Part shown: positions 34,601 through 42,213 of the stretch, in pieces
Layout of the letters: the number at the start of each line of letters is the position of its first letter
Position numbering within the stretch: the stretch's first letter is position 1
Assembly: GCF_006538705.1 (NCBI RefSeq)
Contig: NZ_BJLP01000027.1
Span: 1 to 52,903, forward strand
DNA from: Cellulomonas uda
GTDB taxonomy: Bacteria > Actinomycetota > Actinomycetes > Actinomycetales > Cellulomonadaceae
Reading direction: 5' to 3'
Length of the DNA stretch: 52,903 bases
The notes under the pieces: model-generated
What the model was told of the DNA's origin: nothing
Databases searched by the model: none
What the model saw: only the letters and a program-made list of their open reading frames with translations
Translations under genes and position numbers: made by a program

Positions 34601-36415
34601 ACCGTCGCGCGCGACCCCTACCTCACGACGTTCCTGTCCGAGCACGGGTACGGCGACGCGCTGGTCGCGACCCCGCTGCCCACGAGCCGCCCGCTCGTGC
34701 GGCTCGACGTCGTCGACGGCACGGGGATGCCCGGCCCCGGCGGCATCGTCGAGACCACCCCGGCCGAGGTCGCGCAGGCCGTCGACCTCGTGCTCGAGCA
34801 CGCGCTGTCCCGCCCCGAGGAGTCGCTCGCGGTCGTCACCGTGACGCCCGCGCACGCCGAGGCCGTGCGCGAGGCCGTGCTCGACGAGGTGCGGACCAAC
34901 CCCGCGCTCGCCGCGTTCTTCGACCCCGTGCGGCCCGAGCCGTTCGTCGTGACCGACCTCACCGGAGTCGCCGGGCTGCACCGCGACGCGGTGGTCCTCA
35001 CGCTCGGGCTCGGCCGTACGCCGCACCGGCGCGTGCTGCACACCTTCGGCGTGCTTTCCGGGCCGGGCGGCGACGCCCTGCTGCTCGACGCGCTCGGCTC
35101 GACCCGCCACCGGCTGTCCGTGGTGTCCTGCTTCGGCGCCGACGACCTCGACCCCGAGCGGCTGCGCGGCGACGGCCCGCGCCTGCTGCGCGACCTGCTG
35201 GCGTTCGCCGCGGAGCGCGGCGCCGGCCGGACCGCACCCGCGTCGCACGCCGTGGACCCCGACCGCCTGCTCGTCGACCTCGCCGAGCGCCTGTGGCGGC
35301 ACGGGCTCGTCGTCGAGCTCGACTACGGCGTCCCCGGCGGGCAGCGCATCCCCATGGTCGTCGGGCACCCGTCGTTGCCGGGGCGCATGCTCGTCGCGGT
35401 CCTGACCGACGACGACGCCTACGTGAGCGAGCCGTCCGTGCGCGTGCGCGAGCGCCTCACCGCCGACCGGCTCGAGCGCCTCGGCTGGACGGTCGTGCGC
35501 GTGTGGTCCGCCGCGGCGTTCCTCGACCCCGAGGCCGAGGTCGACCGGATCCGCCGCTACGTGCACCGCGCCGTGCCCGCACCCGTCGAGCCGCGCACCG
35601 GTACGGCCGTCATCGGCCTGCCGCAGTCCTGGACCGACGACGAGCGCGCACCGGGCGAGGCCGCGGGGGCGGGTGCCGAGGCGGGTGCCGAGGCGGGTGC
35701 CGCGGTCGAGGTGGCCGAGGCGGGCACCCACGACGAGCCGGAGCGTGCGCAGGGGACCGACGACCATGAGGTCGCGTCGGCCGGCGCGTTCGCGCCCGCG
35801 CGGCCGACCGCCCCGAGCGCGGGCGACGCCGGCCCCGCCGACGACTCGCCGGACGGCCGGGCGAGCGGACGTGCGCTGCGCCGCAAGGGTCGCCAGCGCA
35901 AGGGCCGCGGCTCGGACGAGCGCGCCGGCACGGGGCCGACCGCCGCCAAGGCCTCGGGACCGACCGGACCCACCGGCACGGCCCCGACGCCCGAGGTGCC
36001 CGCACCGCGTGAGGCCGCGCAGGAGCCCGCGCGGCCCGCGGCGACGCCCCCGGAGCCGCCCGCCGTGACGGGGAGCATGGTGCTGCAGGGCGCGTCGCGC
36101 TCCGGCGTGGCGCCGGTCGCCATGGACGGGGTCGTCGTCGACGACACGCGGCACCGCCCGCTGTCGGTCGTGCGTCCCGAGCAGCCCGCGCTGCCGGTGC
36201 GCACGCTGCCGCGGCCCGACGTGCGCCGCGGCCTGCCGATCGCCGCCTACAGCGACGACCAGCTCGACGACCTGGTCGGCTGGCTGGAGTCCGACGGCGT
36301 GCAGCGCTCGCGTGACGAGCTCGCGGAGGCGCTGCGCGACGAGCTGGGCGTCACCCGCCGGTCGTACCGGATCGACACCGCCGTGCGCGGGGCGATCGAG
36401 CGCGCGCTGTCCTGA
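31697..36415 (+). CDS. Degenerate SF1 helicase-nuclease-like protein, 1572 aa
   Basis: The architecture follows DUF4011-type SF1 helicases with a C-terminal Vsr/MTES_1575-like nuclease and a DUF3320-like end, but each active site is altered. At the Walker A position (about 375) the sequence is DSPTGADDSGT, with no P-loop Lys. Where DEASQ is expected (about 915) it reads LGAAAHLP, followed by VVVVGDARC in place of GDPKQ. The late motif around the C-terminal RecA fold reads LLLDALGSTRH, not an ITRA-type arginine motif. In the nuclease-like part (about 1200-1290) RIPMVVGHP and AVLTDDDAYV replace the acidic D and E-x-D/K residues. A 150-residue Ala/Pro/Glu linker precedes the last about 70 residues (DELAEALRDELGVTRRSYRI). 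I infer a non-catalytic scaffold. GTG start behind a leaderless-type promoter. Confidence 0.7.
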   Translation: MTVPARAPGSGAGSDLGPAPGTADPTSTTPTARPGAATGAQPAVPGEAAGPVALVEPPSDAELVEGALATWRGALVEAAGGSTLADIDLLGEAALDLSAAHPSGMAQLFAGRETRLSNLVREGAALSTARRRARAVGSRAAAYEQRYGIAPTSLAIGVATWTERTTADVAQDDVAALATVLATSTRSGTPADDEPAAAPRRLRAPVLLRPVALRARGTGESDYELALEPSLEVNPVLARALRSRGALLDPAAVARGAFTGGGFDPRAALQRLASLGEAVLEDFELSERVVVGTFVHPGQVLVDDLDTLAAGVAHHEVLTALAGVEADRERLRAHPLPAPAAGDRDPAHERGVGDLDPAQQHVLDVVATGAHLFVDSPTGADDSGTVAAIVADAAAAGRTVLYVPGHRRAAVALTERLAAHGLHDLLLDIAPEASWRSAAARRMLGAMTVEPPVVDPSGVQALRSDLVGHREALRGYVAGLHTPREPFGVSAYDALQHLARLTSTRPAPRTTVRLAPEVARALDGDQRTRLAADLRRAGELGAFSVRPGDTPWYGADLRTHADADVARRRLERLLDDALPRLAQRSAQVDAETGLLPAETVDAWGEQLRMLDGVRASLDVFLPIVFERTAADLVAATATKQWRAERELPMGYWLRRRLRRQAKDMVRPGRPVADLHSALVEVQARRETWQAHCPSGGWPRLPEGLETLEEEYRAVREDLEALDEVLAPTPGGAGLCALPLPALTERLERLRGAQDALETLPDRTGLLHRLRAAGLGALVDDLAERRVAAAQAPAELELAWWSTVIEQILAEDPALAGYDGEALGAMAQRYAELDRAHVASLAPPVRTAVAAQVAAVLRRHREQAEELFAELVEERLTSLRDTFARYPDVARRLRPVLVASPMLVPQVLPASRTVDLVVLGAAAHLPTEVALAAVARGRQVVVVGDARCASGSAVRDLAEVLPRATLRADTVARDPYLTTFLSEHGYGDALVATPLPTSRPLVRLDVVDGTGMPGPGGIVETTPAEVAQAVDLVLEHALSRPEESLAVVTVTPAHAEAVREAVLDEVRTNPALAAFFDPVRPEPFVVTDLTGVAGLHRDAVVLTLGLGRTPHRRVLHTFGVLSGPGGDALLLDALGSTRHRLSVVSCFGADDLDPERLRGDGPRLLRDLLAFAAERGAGRTAPASHAVDPDRLLVDLAERLWRHGLVVELDYGVPGGQRIPMVVGHPSLPGRMLVAVLTDDDAYVSEPSVRVRERLTADRLERLGWTVVRVWSAAAFLDPEAEVDRIRRYVHRAVPAPVEPRTGTAVIGLPQSWTDDERAPGEAAGAGAEAGAEAGAAVEVAEAGTHDEPERAQGTDDHEVASAGAFAPARPTAPSAGDAGPADDSPDGRASGRALRRKGRQRKGRGSDERAGTGPTAAKASGPTGPTGTAPTPEVPAPREAAQEPARPAATPPEPPAVTGSMVLQGASRSGVAPVAMDGVVVDDTRHRPLSVVRPEQPALPVRTLPRPDVRRGLPIAAYSDDQLDDLVGWLESDGVQRSRDELAEALRDELGVTRRSYRIDTAVRGAIERALS

Positions 36416-36472
36416 GCGCCCGGTGCGGTCGGCGCACGGGTCACCCGGCTCGGACCGGTTCCGCCGCGGTGC

Positions 36473-36478
36473 GATGAT
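36473..36478 (+). promoter_or_regulatory. -10-like box, leaderless promoter
   Basis: GATGAT ends 6 nt before the ATG at 36485. Confidence 0.35.
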
Positions 36479-36484
36479 CGAGCG

Positions 36485-36784
36485 ATGAGCAGCCAGGACC
36501 CGCGCCCGCGACGGCCGCGCCGCGCGGTGCGCCCGCCCGGGACGGTCGGCACGGACGAGTCGGTGCTGCGCTCGACGCTGCCCGCGGCCCCCGCGGTGAC
36601 GACCGCACCCACGGTGTCGCCCGCGGCGTCCCCCGGGGAGGGACCGCGGTCGGGCGGCGCGGGGGACAGGTCCGGTGACGCGCTGCTCGCGCTGCGCAGC
36701 GCGGACGACTCCGACGTCGGGTGGGGCGAGGGGGCGGACGCGAACGACGAGCGCCTGCGCCGCGACAAGCCGCCGCACTGGTGA
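36485..36784 (+). CDS. Conserved disordered protein, 99 aa (PPHW end)
   Basis: A Pro/Ala/Gly/Arg-rich, mostly disordered protein that ends in ANDERLRRDKPPHW. This C-terminal 'DERLxxDxPPHW' signature is shared by a group of small actinobacterial proteins of unknown function; only this end appears conserved. It lies 69 bp after the degenerate helicase gene on the same strand and may be functionally tied to it. Confidence 0.65.
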   Translation: MSSQDPRPRRPRRAVRPPGTVGTDESVLRSTLPAAPAVTTAPTVSPAASPGEGPRSGGAGDRSGDALLALRSADDSDVGWGEGADANDERLRRDKPPHW

Positions 36785-36894
36785 CCTGACCGCGCGCGGG
36801 CGCCCGGTCCGTCGCGACCCGACCCCAGCCCCGCGCGGACGCGCACCCGTCCACAGGTGACCGAACCGGGGGCCCCGCGTGGTGCGTTGCGCTC

Positions 36895-36900
36895 TAGCGT
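36895..36900 (+). promoter_or_regulatory. -10 box, leaderless promoter
   Basis: TAGCGT ends 6 nt before the GTG at 36907. Confidence 0.5.
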
Positions 36901-36906
36901 GCGGGC

Positions 36907-37578
36907 GTGCCGTCGACCAGGTTCCCCGTCCCGCCGCTCGAGCGGCGACGCCGCCCCGTGCGGGTTGCGTGGCGCGCGGTGCTGTGGCGGTGCCGGTTCG
37001 TCGTCGCGGCGCTCGGGGTGGGCCTCGCGGCGACGTCGACGCTGCAGGTGCTGAGGCCGCCCGCGCCCGAGGTCCGGGCGGTCGTGGTCGCGGCGCGTGA
37101 CCTGCCCGCGGGCACGACGATCGGCTCGGGCGACCTGCGTGTCGCCCGGCTCCCGGCGGCCCTCGCGCTGCACACGACGCGCACGAGCCCCGCCGGTCTG
37201 CTCGGCCGCGCGACGGCCGTGCCGGTCCCCGCGGGCCTGCCCGTGGTGCCCGACCTCCTGACCTCGGGCGAGCTCGTCGGTCCGCCGGGCACGGTGGTCG
37301 CGGCCGTGCGGCTCGCGGACCCCGCGGTCGCGGCGCTGCTGACACCCGGCACGCGGGTCGACGTGCTCGCGGCGGCGGCCGAGACCGGCACGCAGGGTGT
37401 CGTCGTCGCGCGGCGCGCGCTCGTCCTGCCGGTCGCCCCGGGCGGCGACGAGGGGGGCTGGGCGGTCGGCGGCGAGGCGCAGACGCCGCCCGTGCTGCTC
37501 GCCGTGACGCCCGAGGAGGCCGCAGCGCTGGCGGGAGCCGCGGTGACGGCCTTGCTCAGCGCCGTCGTCGTGCCATGA
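36907..37578 (+). CDS. SAF-domain (CpaB/RcpC-like) membrane protein
   Basis: 223 aa. A basic N-terminus and one membrane segment (CRFVVAALGVGLAATSTLQV) are followed by a SAF domain (VVVAARDLPAGTTIGSGDLR...RATAVPVPAGLPV) and a second CpaB-like part (LADPAVAALLTPGTRVDVLA). CpaB/RcpC proteins assist Flp/tad pilus secretins in other bacteria, but no tad genes are nearby and actinobacteria have no outer-membrane secretin, so the role is open. The GTG start is supported by TAGCGT 6 nt upstream. Confidence 0.8.
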   Translation: MPSTRFPVPPLERRRRPVRVAWRAVLWRCRFVVAALGVGLAATSTLQVLRPPAPEVRAVVVAARDLPAGTTIGSGDLRVARLPAALALHTTRTSPAGLLGRATAVPVPAGLPVVPDLLTSGELVGPPGTVVAAVRLADPAVAALLTPGTRVDVLAAAAETGTQGVVVARRALVLPVAPGGDEGGWAVGGEAQTPPVLLAVTPEEAAALAGAAVTALLSAVVVP

Positions 37579-37621
37579 TCGAACGTCCAGCCTGGTTGTC
37601 CCGTGCTCATCGGAGGTACTC

Positions 37622-38170
37622 GTGTCGCAGTCCACATTCGGTTCGACCGCGGGATCCGCCGCGAACGCCCTCGGCTCCGGCGCCAAGGGCATGGGGAAGG
37701 TCTTCGAGGGGTTCAAGGACTTCATCTCGCGTGGCAACGCCGTCGACCTCGCGGTCGGCGTCGTCATCGGTGCGGCGTTCGGCGTGCTCGTCCAGTCGAT
37801 CGTCGACGGGTTCATCAACCCGCTCATCGGGTGGATCTTCGGACAGCCGAACCTCGACGAGGTGCTGGCGTTCGGCCCGGATGGCAAGGACCCGATCAGC
37901 TTCGGCCACATCCTCAGCGCCGCCATCACGTTCCTCATCACGGCTGCGGCCGTGTACTTCGTGGTCGTGCTGCCCCTCAACAAGCTCGCCGCGCGGCGCA
38001 AGCGCGGTGAGGAGGCCGAGCCGGCCGCGCCGGCCGAGGACATCCTGCTGCTGCAGGAGATCCGCGACCTGCTCGCGCAGCGCCCCACGCCCGCGCTGCA
38101 GTCCGACCTCACCACCCCGCCGACGATCCGCCCCGAGGACGGCCCGACGCCGCCCGCGCCGACCGTCTGA
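37622..38170 (+). CDS. mscL: Large-conductance mechanosensitive channel
   Basis: 182 aa. The core is MscL: cytoplasmic N-helix (FEGFKDFISRGNAVDLAVGV), TM1 with VVIGAAFGVLVQSIVDGFINPLIGW, a periplasmic loop, TM2 (ITFLITAAAVYFVVVLPLNKL) and the RKRGEE cluster. Opens under osmotic downshock to release solutes. The N-terminus is about 30 residues longer than usual, and the C-terminal tail is long and Pro-rich. GGAGG (37612-37616) precedes the GTG. The SAF-domain gene ends 43 bp upstream, possibly in the same operon. Confidence 0.95.
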   Translation: MSQSTFGSTAGSAANALGSGAKGMGKVFEGFKDFISRGNAVDLAVGVVIGAAFGVLVQSIVDGFINPLIGWIFGQPNLDEVLAFGPDGKDPISFGHILSAAITFLITAAAVYFVVVLPLNKLAARRKRGEEAEPAAPAEDILLLQEIRDLLAQRPTPALQSDLTTPPTIRPEDGPTPPAPTV

Positions 38171-38180
38171 CGCTCCGCGT

Positions 38181-38218
38181 GACGAGGGCGCCCGACTTCT
38201 CGGCCGGGCGCCCTCGTC
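38181..38218 (+). terminator. Terminator after mscL
   Basis: GACGAGGGCGCCCG and CGGGCGCCCTCGTC form a 14-bp stem with a 10-nt loop, 10 bp after the mscL stop. Confidence 0.8.
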
Positions 38219-38287
38219 GCGCGCTGGGCACCCGGCACCGCGCCCACCGGCGGTCCGGGAATCGACGGGTTGCGCGGGTCGTTACCA

Positions 38288-38314
38288 TTGGCACTCGGAA
38301 CGTGTGAGTGCCAG
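38288..38314. promoter_or_regulatory. CIRCE operator (HrcA site)
   Basis: TTGGCACTC-N9-GAGTGCCAG matches the CIRCE consensus TTAGCACTC-N9-GAGTGCTAA at 8/9 and 7/9 positions with the exact 9-bp spacer. It follows a TACCAT -10-like box (38283-38288) and precedes the FmdB gene at 38373. HrcA binding would make this gene heat-inducible. Confidence 0.75.
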
Positions 38315-38372
38315 GCCGCGCCACCCCGGCGCCCGGGCTCGCAGCATCACGGACGGACCTCAGGGAGAACCG

Positions 38373-38702
38373 GTGCCCACCTACTCGTACGCGTGCACGG
38401 CGTGCGGCCACGCCTTCGACATCCACCAGTCGTTCTCGGACGCCTCGCTCACGGTCTGCCCGGAGTGCGAGGGCAGGCTGCGCAAGGTCTTCTCGTCGGT
38501 CGGCGTCGTGTTCAAGGGCTCGGGCTTCTACCGCAACGACGCGCGCTCGGGCGCGAAGTCGTCGTCGGTCCCCGCGGTCTCGTCCGACAAGGGCACGTCC
38601 GGCTCCGCCTCGACGCCCGCGTCGTCGGACTCGTCGTCGTCCTCCACGGCCTCGTCGCCCGCGCCCTCGGCCGCCCCGGCCGCTGCGCCGGCCGCCTCCT
38701 GA
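38373..38702 (+). CDS. FmdB-family zinc-ribbon protein, 109 aa
   Basis: The N-terminal half is the FmdB/CxxC zinc ribbon: PTYSYACTACGHAFDIHQSF, then CPECEGRLRKVFSSVGVVFK, with two CxxC pairs, and GSGFYRND. The C-terminal half is a Ser/Ala/Pro low-complexity tail. The family has no firm function and is widespread in actinobacteria. The GTG follows a GGGAG ribbon-binding site about 6 nt upstream. The CIRCE element in its leader suggests that it is part of the HrcA heat-shock regulon. Confidence 0.9.
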   Translation: MPTYSYACTACGHAFDIHQSFSDASLTVCPECEGRLRKVFSSVGVVFKGSGFYRNDARSGAKSSSVPAVSSDKGTSGSASTPASSDSSSSSTASSPAPSAAPAAAPAAS

Positions 38703-38725
38703 CGGCAGCCGCGCCGGGCCCGCAC

Positions 38726-38731
38726 TACCCT
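38726..38731 (+). promoter_or_regulatory. -10 box, leaderless promoter
   Basis: TACCCT ends 7 nt before the GTG at 38739. Confidence 0.45.
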
Positions 38732-38738
38732 CGCAGAC

Positions 38739-41294
38739 GTGCTCCGTAGCCGTGCCGCCCGTCTGACCGTCCTGTCGGTCGCCATCGTCCTCGTCGTCGC
38801 GCTGGTGGCGACGGTCGTCGCCGCGTTCGTCGTCGTGCGCCGGCCGCTGCCCCAGGTGAGCGGCACCCTCGAGGTCGCGGGCCTGCACGACGAGGTGACC
38901 GTGACACGCGACGCGCGCGGCGTCCCCACCATCACCGCGCAGGACCCGCACGACCTGTTCCTCGCGCAGGGCTACGTCGCGGCGCAGGACCGGTTCTTCG
39001 AGATGGACTACCGCCGCCACGTCGTCGCGGGGCGGCTCTCGGAGCTCGTCGGGCAGAACGAGGACGCGCTCGACGCGGACAAGGTGATCCGCACGTTCGG
39101 CTGGCGCCGGGTTGCGGAGGCCGAGCTCGCGATCATCGACCCCTCGACGCGTGACGCGCTCGAGGCGTACGCCGCCGGCGTCAACGCCTACCTGGACGGC
39201 AAGGCGCCCTCGCAGATCGCCGTCGAGTACACCGTGCTCGGGCTGCAGGTCCACGTCGAGGCGCCCGAGCCGTGGGACGCCGTGGACTCGCTCGCGTGGC
39301 TCAAGGCGATGGCGTGGGACCTGCGCGGCAACTACGACGCCGAGCTGTCGCGGGCACGCGTGTACGCGTCCGTGCGGGACGTCGCGAAGGTCGACGAGCT
39401 GTTCCCGGCCTACCCGTACGACCTCAACGCCCCGATCGTCGCGGCCGAGGACCTCACGAGCGCGACGCCGGCGAGCGCGGCCGGCGAGCTCGACCTGGAC
39501 GACTCGGGCCTGCAGGCGGCGATCGACAGCGCGAACAAGGCGCTCGACGCCGTCCCGCACCTCGTCGGTGAGGGTGAGGGTGTCGGGTCGAACTCGTGGG
39601 TGGTCTCGGGCGAGCACACCGCGAGCGGCGCGCCGATCCTCGCGAACGACCCGCACCTGGGCATCTCCGCGCCGGGGATCTGGATGCAGGTGGGTCTGCG
39701 CTGCGCGCAGGTCGACGAGGCGTGCCCGTACGACGTGTCGGGCTTCGGCTTCGCGGGCTTCCCGGGCGTGGTGATCGGCCACAACGCGGACCTCGCGTGG
39801 GGTCTGACGAACCTGGGCGCGGACGTGACGGACTTCTTCGTCGAGCGGGTCGAGGGGAACGCGACCGTGCGCGGCGACGGCACGGCGCGGATCCGGGCCC
39901 GTACGGAGGTCATCAAGGTCAACGGCGGTGACGACGTGACCATCGTCGTGCGCCAGTCGGTGCACGGGCCGATCGTCTCGGACGTGCTGGACGTCGACCA
40001 GGTCGGTGACGCGCCCATGCCGGACGGCACGTCGGACCGCGGGTACGAGGTGGCGCTCGCGTGGACGGCGCTCGCGCCGGGGCACACGGCCGACGCGGTG
40101 CTCGCGACGGCGACCGCGAAGGACGCGAGCGACATCGCGCGCGTGGGCCGGCTGCTCGACGTGCCGTCGCAGAACATCGTGTTCGCGACGACCGACGGGC
40201 ACATCGGGTACCAGGCGCCGGGTCGGATCCCGGTGCGGCAGACGGTCAGGGGAGCGGTGCCGTCCGACGGCACGTGGCCGCGCCCCGGCTGGGACCCCGC
40301 CTACGACTGGCAGGGCTACGTCGACCCGGAGGAGATGCCGCGCGCGCTCGACCCGGCCGAGGGCTTCGTCGTCGCGGCGAACCAGGCGGTCACGCCCCAG
40401 GGCGTCGGGCCGTTCCTCACCGACGACTGGGACTACGGCTACCGGGCCCAGCGCATCCGCACGGTGCTGTCGACCGCGATCGCGCGCGGCGACAGGATCG
40501 ACGTCGCCGACTTGAACACGCTCCAGAACGACCAGCGCAGCCCGTACGCGGACGTGCTCGTGCCGTGGCTGCTGCGCATCGACATCGACGACGCGTTCGC
40601 GGACGACGGTCAGCAGCTGCTGCGCACGTGGGACCACGTGGCGAGCGCCGACTCCGCGGCCGCGGCGTACTTCGCGGCGGTCTGGAAGACGCTGCTCGAG
40701 CTCACGTTCGCCGACGACCTGCCCGACGGCGAGCTGCCGAACGGCGGCTCGCGCTGGCTCGAGGTGGTCCGCGGGCTGCTCGACGAGCCCGACTCGCCCT
40801 GGTGGGACGACCGCACGACCCCGGGCCTGCTCGAGGGCCGTGACGAGGTGCTCTACCAGGCGATGGTCACGGCCCGCCTGACGCTCACGCAGCAGCTCGG
40901 GCGGGACGCCGACGAGTGGCGCTGGGGCCGGCTGCACACCGCCGCACCCGAGCACCCGGTCCTGGGCGGCTCGTCGGTCCCGGGCCTGGTGCGCTCGTTC
41001 GTGAACCCCGACCCGGTCGAGGTGGGCGGCGGCTCGTCGATCGTCGACGCGACCGCGTGGGACGCGTCGCAGGGGTACGGGGTGACCGCGGCGCCCTCGA
41101 TGCGGATGGTCGTCGACCTGGGCGACCTGGACTCCTCGACCTGGGTGACCCTGACCGGGACGTCGGGGCACCCGGCGAGCCCGCACTACGCCGACCAGCT
41201 GGGCGCGTGGGCGCAGGGGACGACGTTCCCGTGGCCGTTCTCGACCGCCGCGACGCAGGCGGACGCGGTCGACCGGCTGACGTTGCGCCCCTGA
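38739..41294 (+). CDS. Penicillin acylase-family N-terminal nucleophile hydrolase
   Basis: 851 aa. An N-terminal membrane anchor or signal (LTVLSVAIVLVVALVATVVA) is followed by the alpha-chain region (VTVTRDARGVPTITAQDPHD, AAQDRFFEMDYRRHVVAGRL), a spacer (about 220-283), and the beta chain whose first residue is the catalytic Ser284 in GSNSWVVSG. Downstream are typical blocks ILANDPHLG, FPGVVIGHNADLAWGLTN and VVAANQAV. Autoproteolysis at Gly283-Ser284 would yield the active enzyme outside the membrane. Substrates may be beta-lactams, acyl-homoserine lactones or other amides; none can be chosen from sequence. Single gene. Confidence 0.92.
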   Translation: MLRSRAARLTVLSVAIVLVVALVATVVAAFVVVRRPLPQVSGTLEVAGLHDEVTVTRDARGVPTITAQDPHDLFLAQGYVAAQDRFFEMDYRRHVVAGRLSELVGQNEDALDADKVIRTFGWRRVAEAELAIIDPSTRDALEAYAAGVNAYLDGKAPSQIAVEYTVLGLQVHVEAPEPWDAVDSLAWLKAMAWDLRGNYDAELSRARVYASVRDVAKVDELFPAYPYDLNAPIVAAEDLTSATPASAAGELDLDDSGLQAAIDSANKALDAVPHLVGEGEGVGSNSWVVSGEHTASGAPILANDPHLGISAPGIWMQVGLRCAQVDEACPYDVSGFGFAGFPGVVIGHNADLAWGLTNLGADVTDFFVERVEGNATVRGDGTARIRARTEVIKVNGGDDVTIVVRQSVHGPIVSDVLDVDQVGDAPMPDGTSDRGYEVALAWTALAPGHTADAVLATATAKDASDIARVGRLLDVPSQNIVFATTDGHIGYQAPGRIPVRQTVRGAVPSDGTWPRPGWDPAYDWQGYVDPEEMPRALDPAEGFVVAANQAVTPQGVGPFLTDDWDYGYRAQRIRTVLSTAIARGDRIDVADLNTLQNDQRSPYADVLVPWLLRIDIDDAFADDGQQLLRTWDHVASADSAAAAYFAAVWKTLLELTFADDLPDGELPNGGSRWLEVVRGLLDEPDSPWWDDRTTPGLLEGRDEVLYQAMVTARLTLTQQLGRDADEWRWGRLHTAAPEHPVLGGSSVPGLVRSFVNPDPVEVGGGSSIVDATAWDASQGYGVTAAPSMRMVVDLGDLDSSTWVTLTGTSGHPASPHYADQLGAWAQGTTFPWPFSTAATQADAVDRLTLRP

Positions 41295-41366
41295 CGCCGG
41301 GTCGGGACCGCGACTCGTCGGGGCCACGGCCGGTCATGAGCACGGCCGGTGGGGACCGCGGCCGGG

Positions 41367-42002
41367 TCAGGAGCGCAGCGGGACCCAGCCCTCGGGCGTC
41401 GCGTACGCGTCGACGCGCCGGTCGTGCGGCTCGCGGGGCAGCGGGTCGACGCTCGCGTCCCGCACCTCGTCGGGGAACACGAGCGCGACGACGAGCGCGT
41501 CGGGCCGGGCGTGCTCGAGCGCCCGGTCGTACCAGCCGCCGCCCTGACCGAGGCGGCTGCCGGCGGTGTCGACCGCGAGCGCGGGGGCGACGATCACGTC
41601 GGCGTCGGCGAGCGCCTGCGGCCCGAGCGTCGGGCCACCGGGCTCGGGCGGCCGGCCGGGTGCGCGCTCGCGCAGGTCCTCGACACCGCGGTACTCGGCC
41701 CAGTCGCGCTGCAGCCCCGAGCCGAGCACGGGCAGCAGGATGCGCACCCCGCGTGCCGCGAGCCGCTCGAGCAGCACCCCGGTCGCCGGCTCGGTCGGAC
41801 GCGCGGCGTAGACCGAGACGCAGCGCGCGTCGCGCACCGCGGGGATGGCCGCGACGACGTCCGCGATCGCCGTGGCGGCCTCGTCGCGCAGCCGGGCCGA
41901 CCGGTGGGAGCGCGCCTTGCGGACCGCCGAGCGGAGGAGCTCCTTCGCCTCCTCGGGCTCGGGAGGGGACGTGCGGAGCGACGGTTCGGCGGCGCTGCTC
42001 AT
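41367..42002 (-). CDS. 5-formyltetrahydrofolate cyclo-ligase
   Basis: 211 aa. Converts 5-formyl-THF to 5,10-methenyl-THF with ATP. Characteristic motifs are an N-terminal LLRSAVRKARSHRS helix, the substrate segment LLPVLGSGLQRDW, VDVIVAPALAVDTAGSRLGQ and the nucleotide loop GQGGGWYDRAL. The ATG beginning MSSAAEPS is chosen over an in-frame extension that lacks similarity. It is divergent from galU with 211 bp between, a neighbourhood conserved across actinobacteria. Confidence 0.93.
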   Translation of the reverse strand: MSSAAEPSLRTSPPEPEEAKELLRSAVRKARSHRSARLRDEAATAIADVVAAIPAVRDARCVSVYAARPTEPATGVLLERLAARGVRILLPVLGSGLQRDWAEYRGVEDLRERAPGRPPEPGGPTLGPQALADADVIVAPALAVDTAGSRLGQGGGWYDRALEHARPDALVVALVFPDEVRDASVDPLPREPHDRRVDAYATPEGWVPLRS

Positions 42003-42201
42003 GCGCCCAGTGTCGCAAACGTTCCGCGGGCGGTCGTACCCGGGCCCGGGCCGTGTCCCACGCCTCGGACACACCCTCGGGGTCACCCGCGCGGGTGAAC
42101 AGATGACGACCTGCGGAATCGCCCATGTCGCCCGGATGACGACGTATCGACATGACCCACGCCACACCGGCGTCCCCTGGGCGAGGCCGGACGCGCGCGG
42201 C

Positions 42202-42207
42202 TAGCGT
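42202..42207 (+). promoter_or_regulatory. -10 box of galU, leaderless
   Basis: TAGCGT ends 6 nt before the ATG at 42214. Confidence 0.5.
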
Positions 42208-42213
42208 TCCGGC

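Noticed and set aside
31550..37345. Open reverse-strand frame of 1931 codons opposite the helicase-like gene
   Set aside because: Arg/Ala/Gly/His-dominated shadow of a high-GC gene; no domain, and spans several forward genes.
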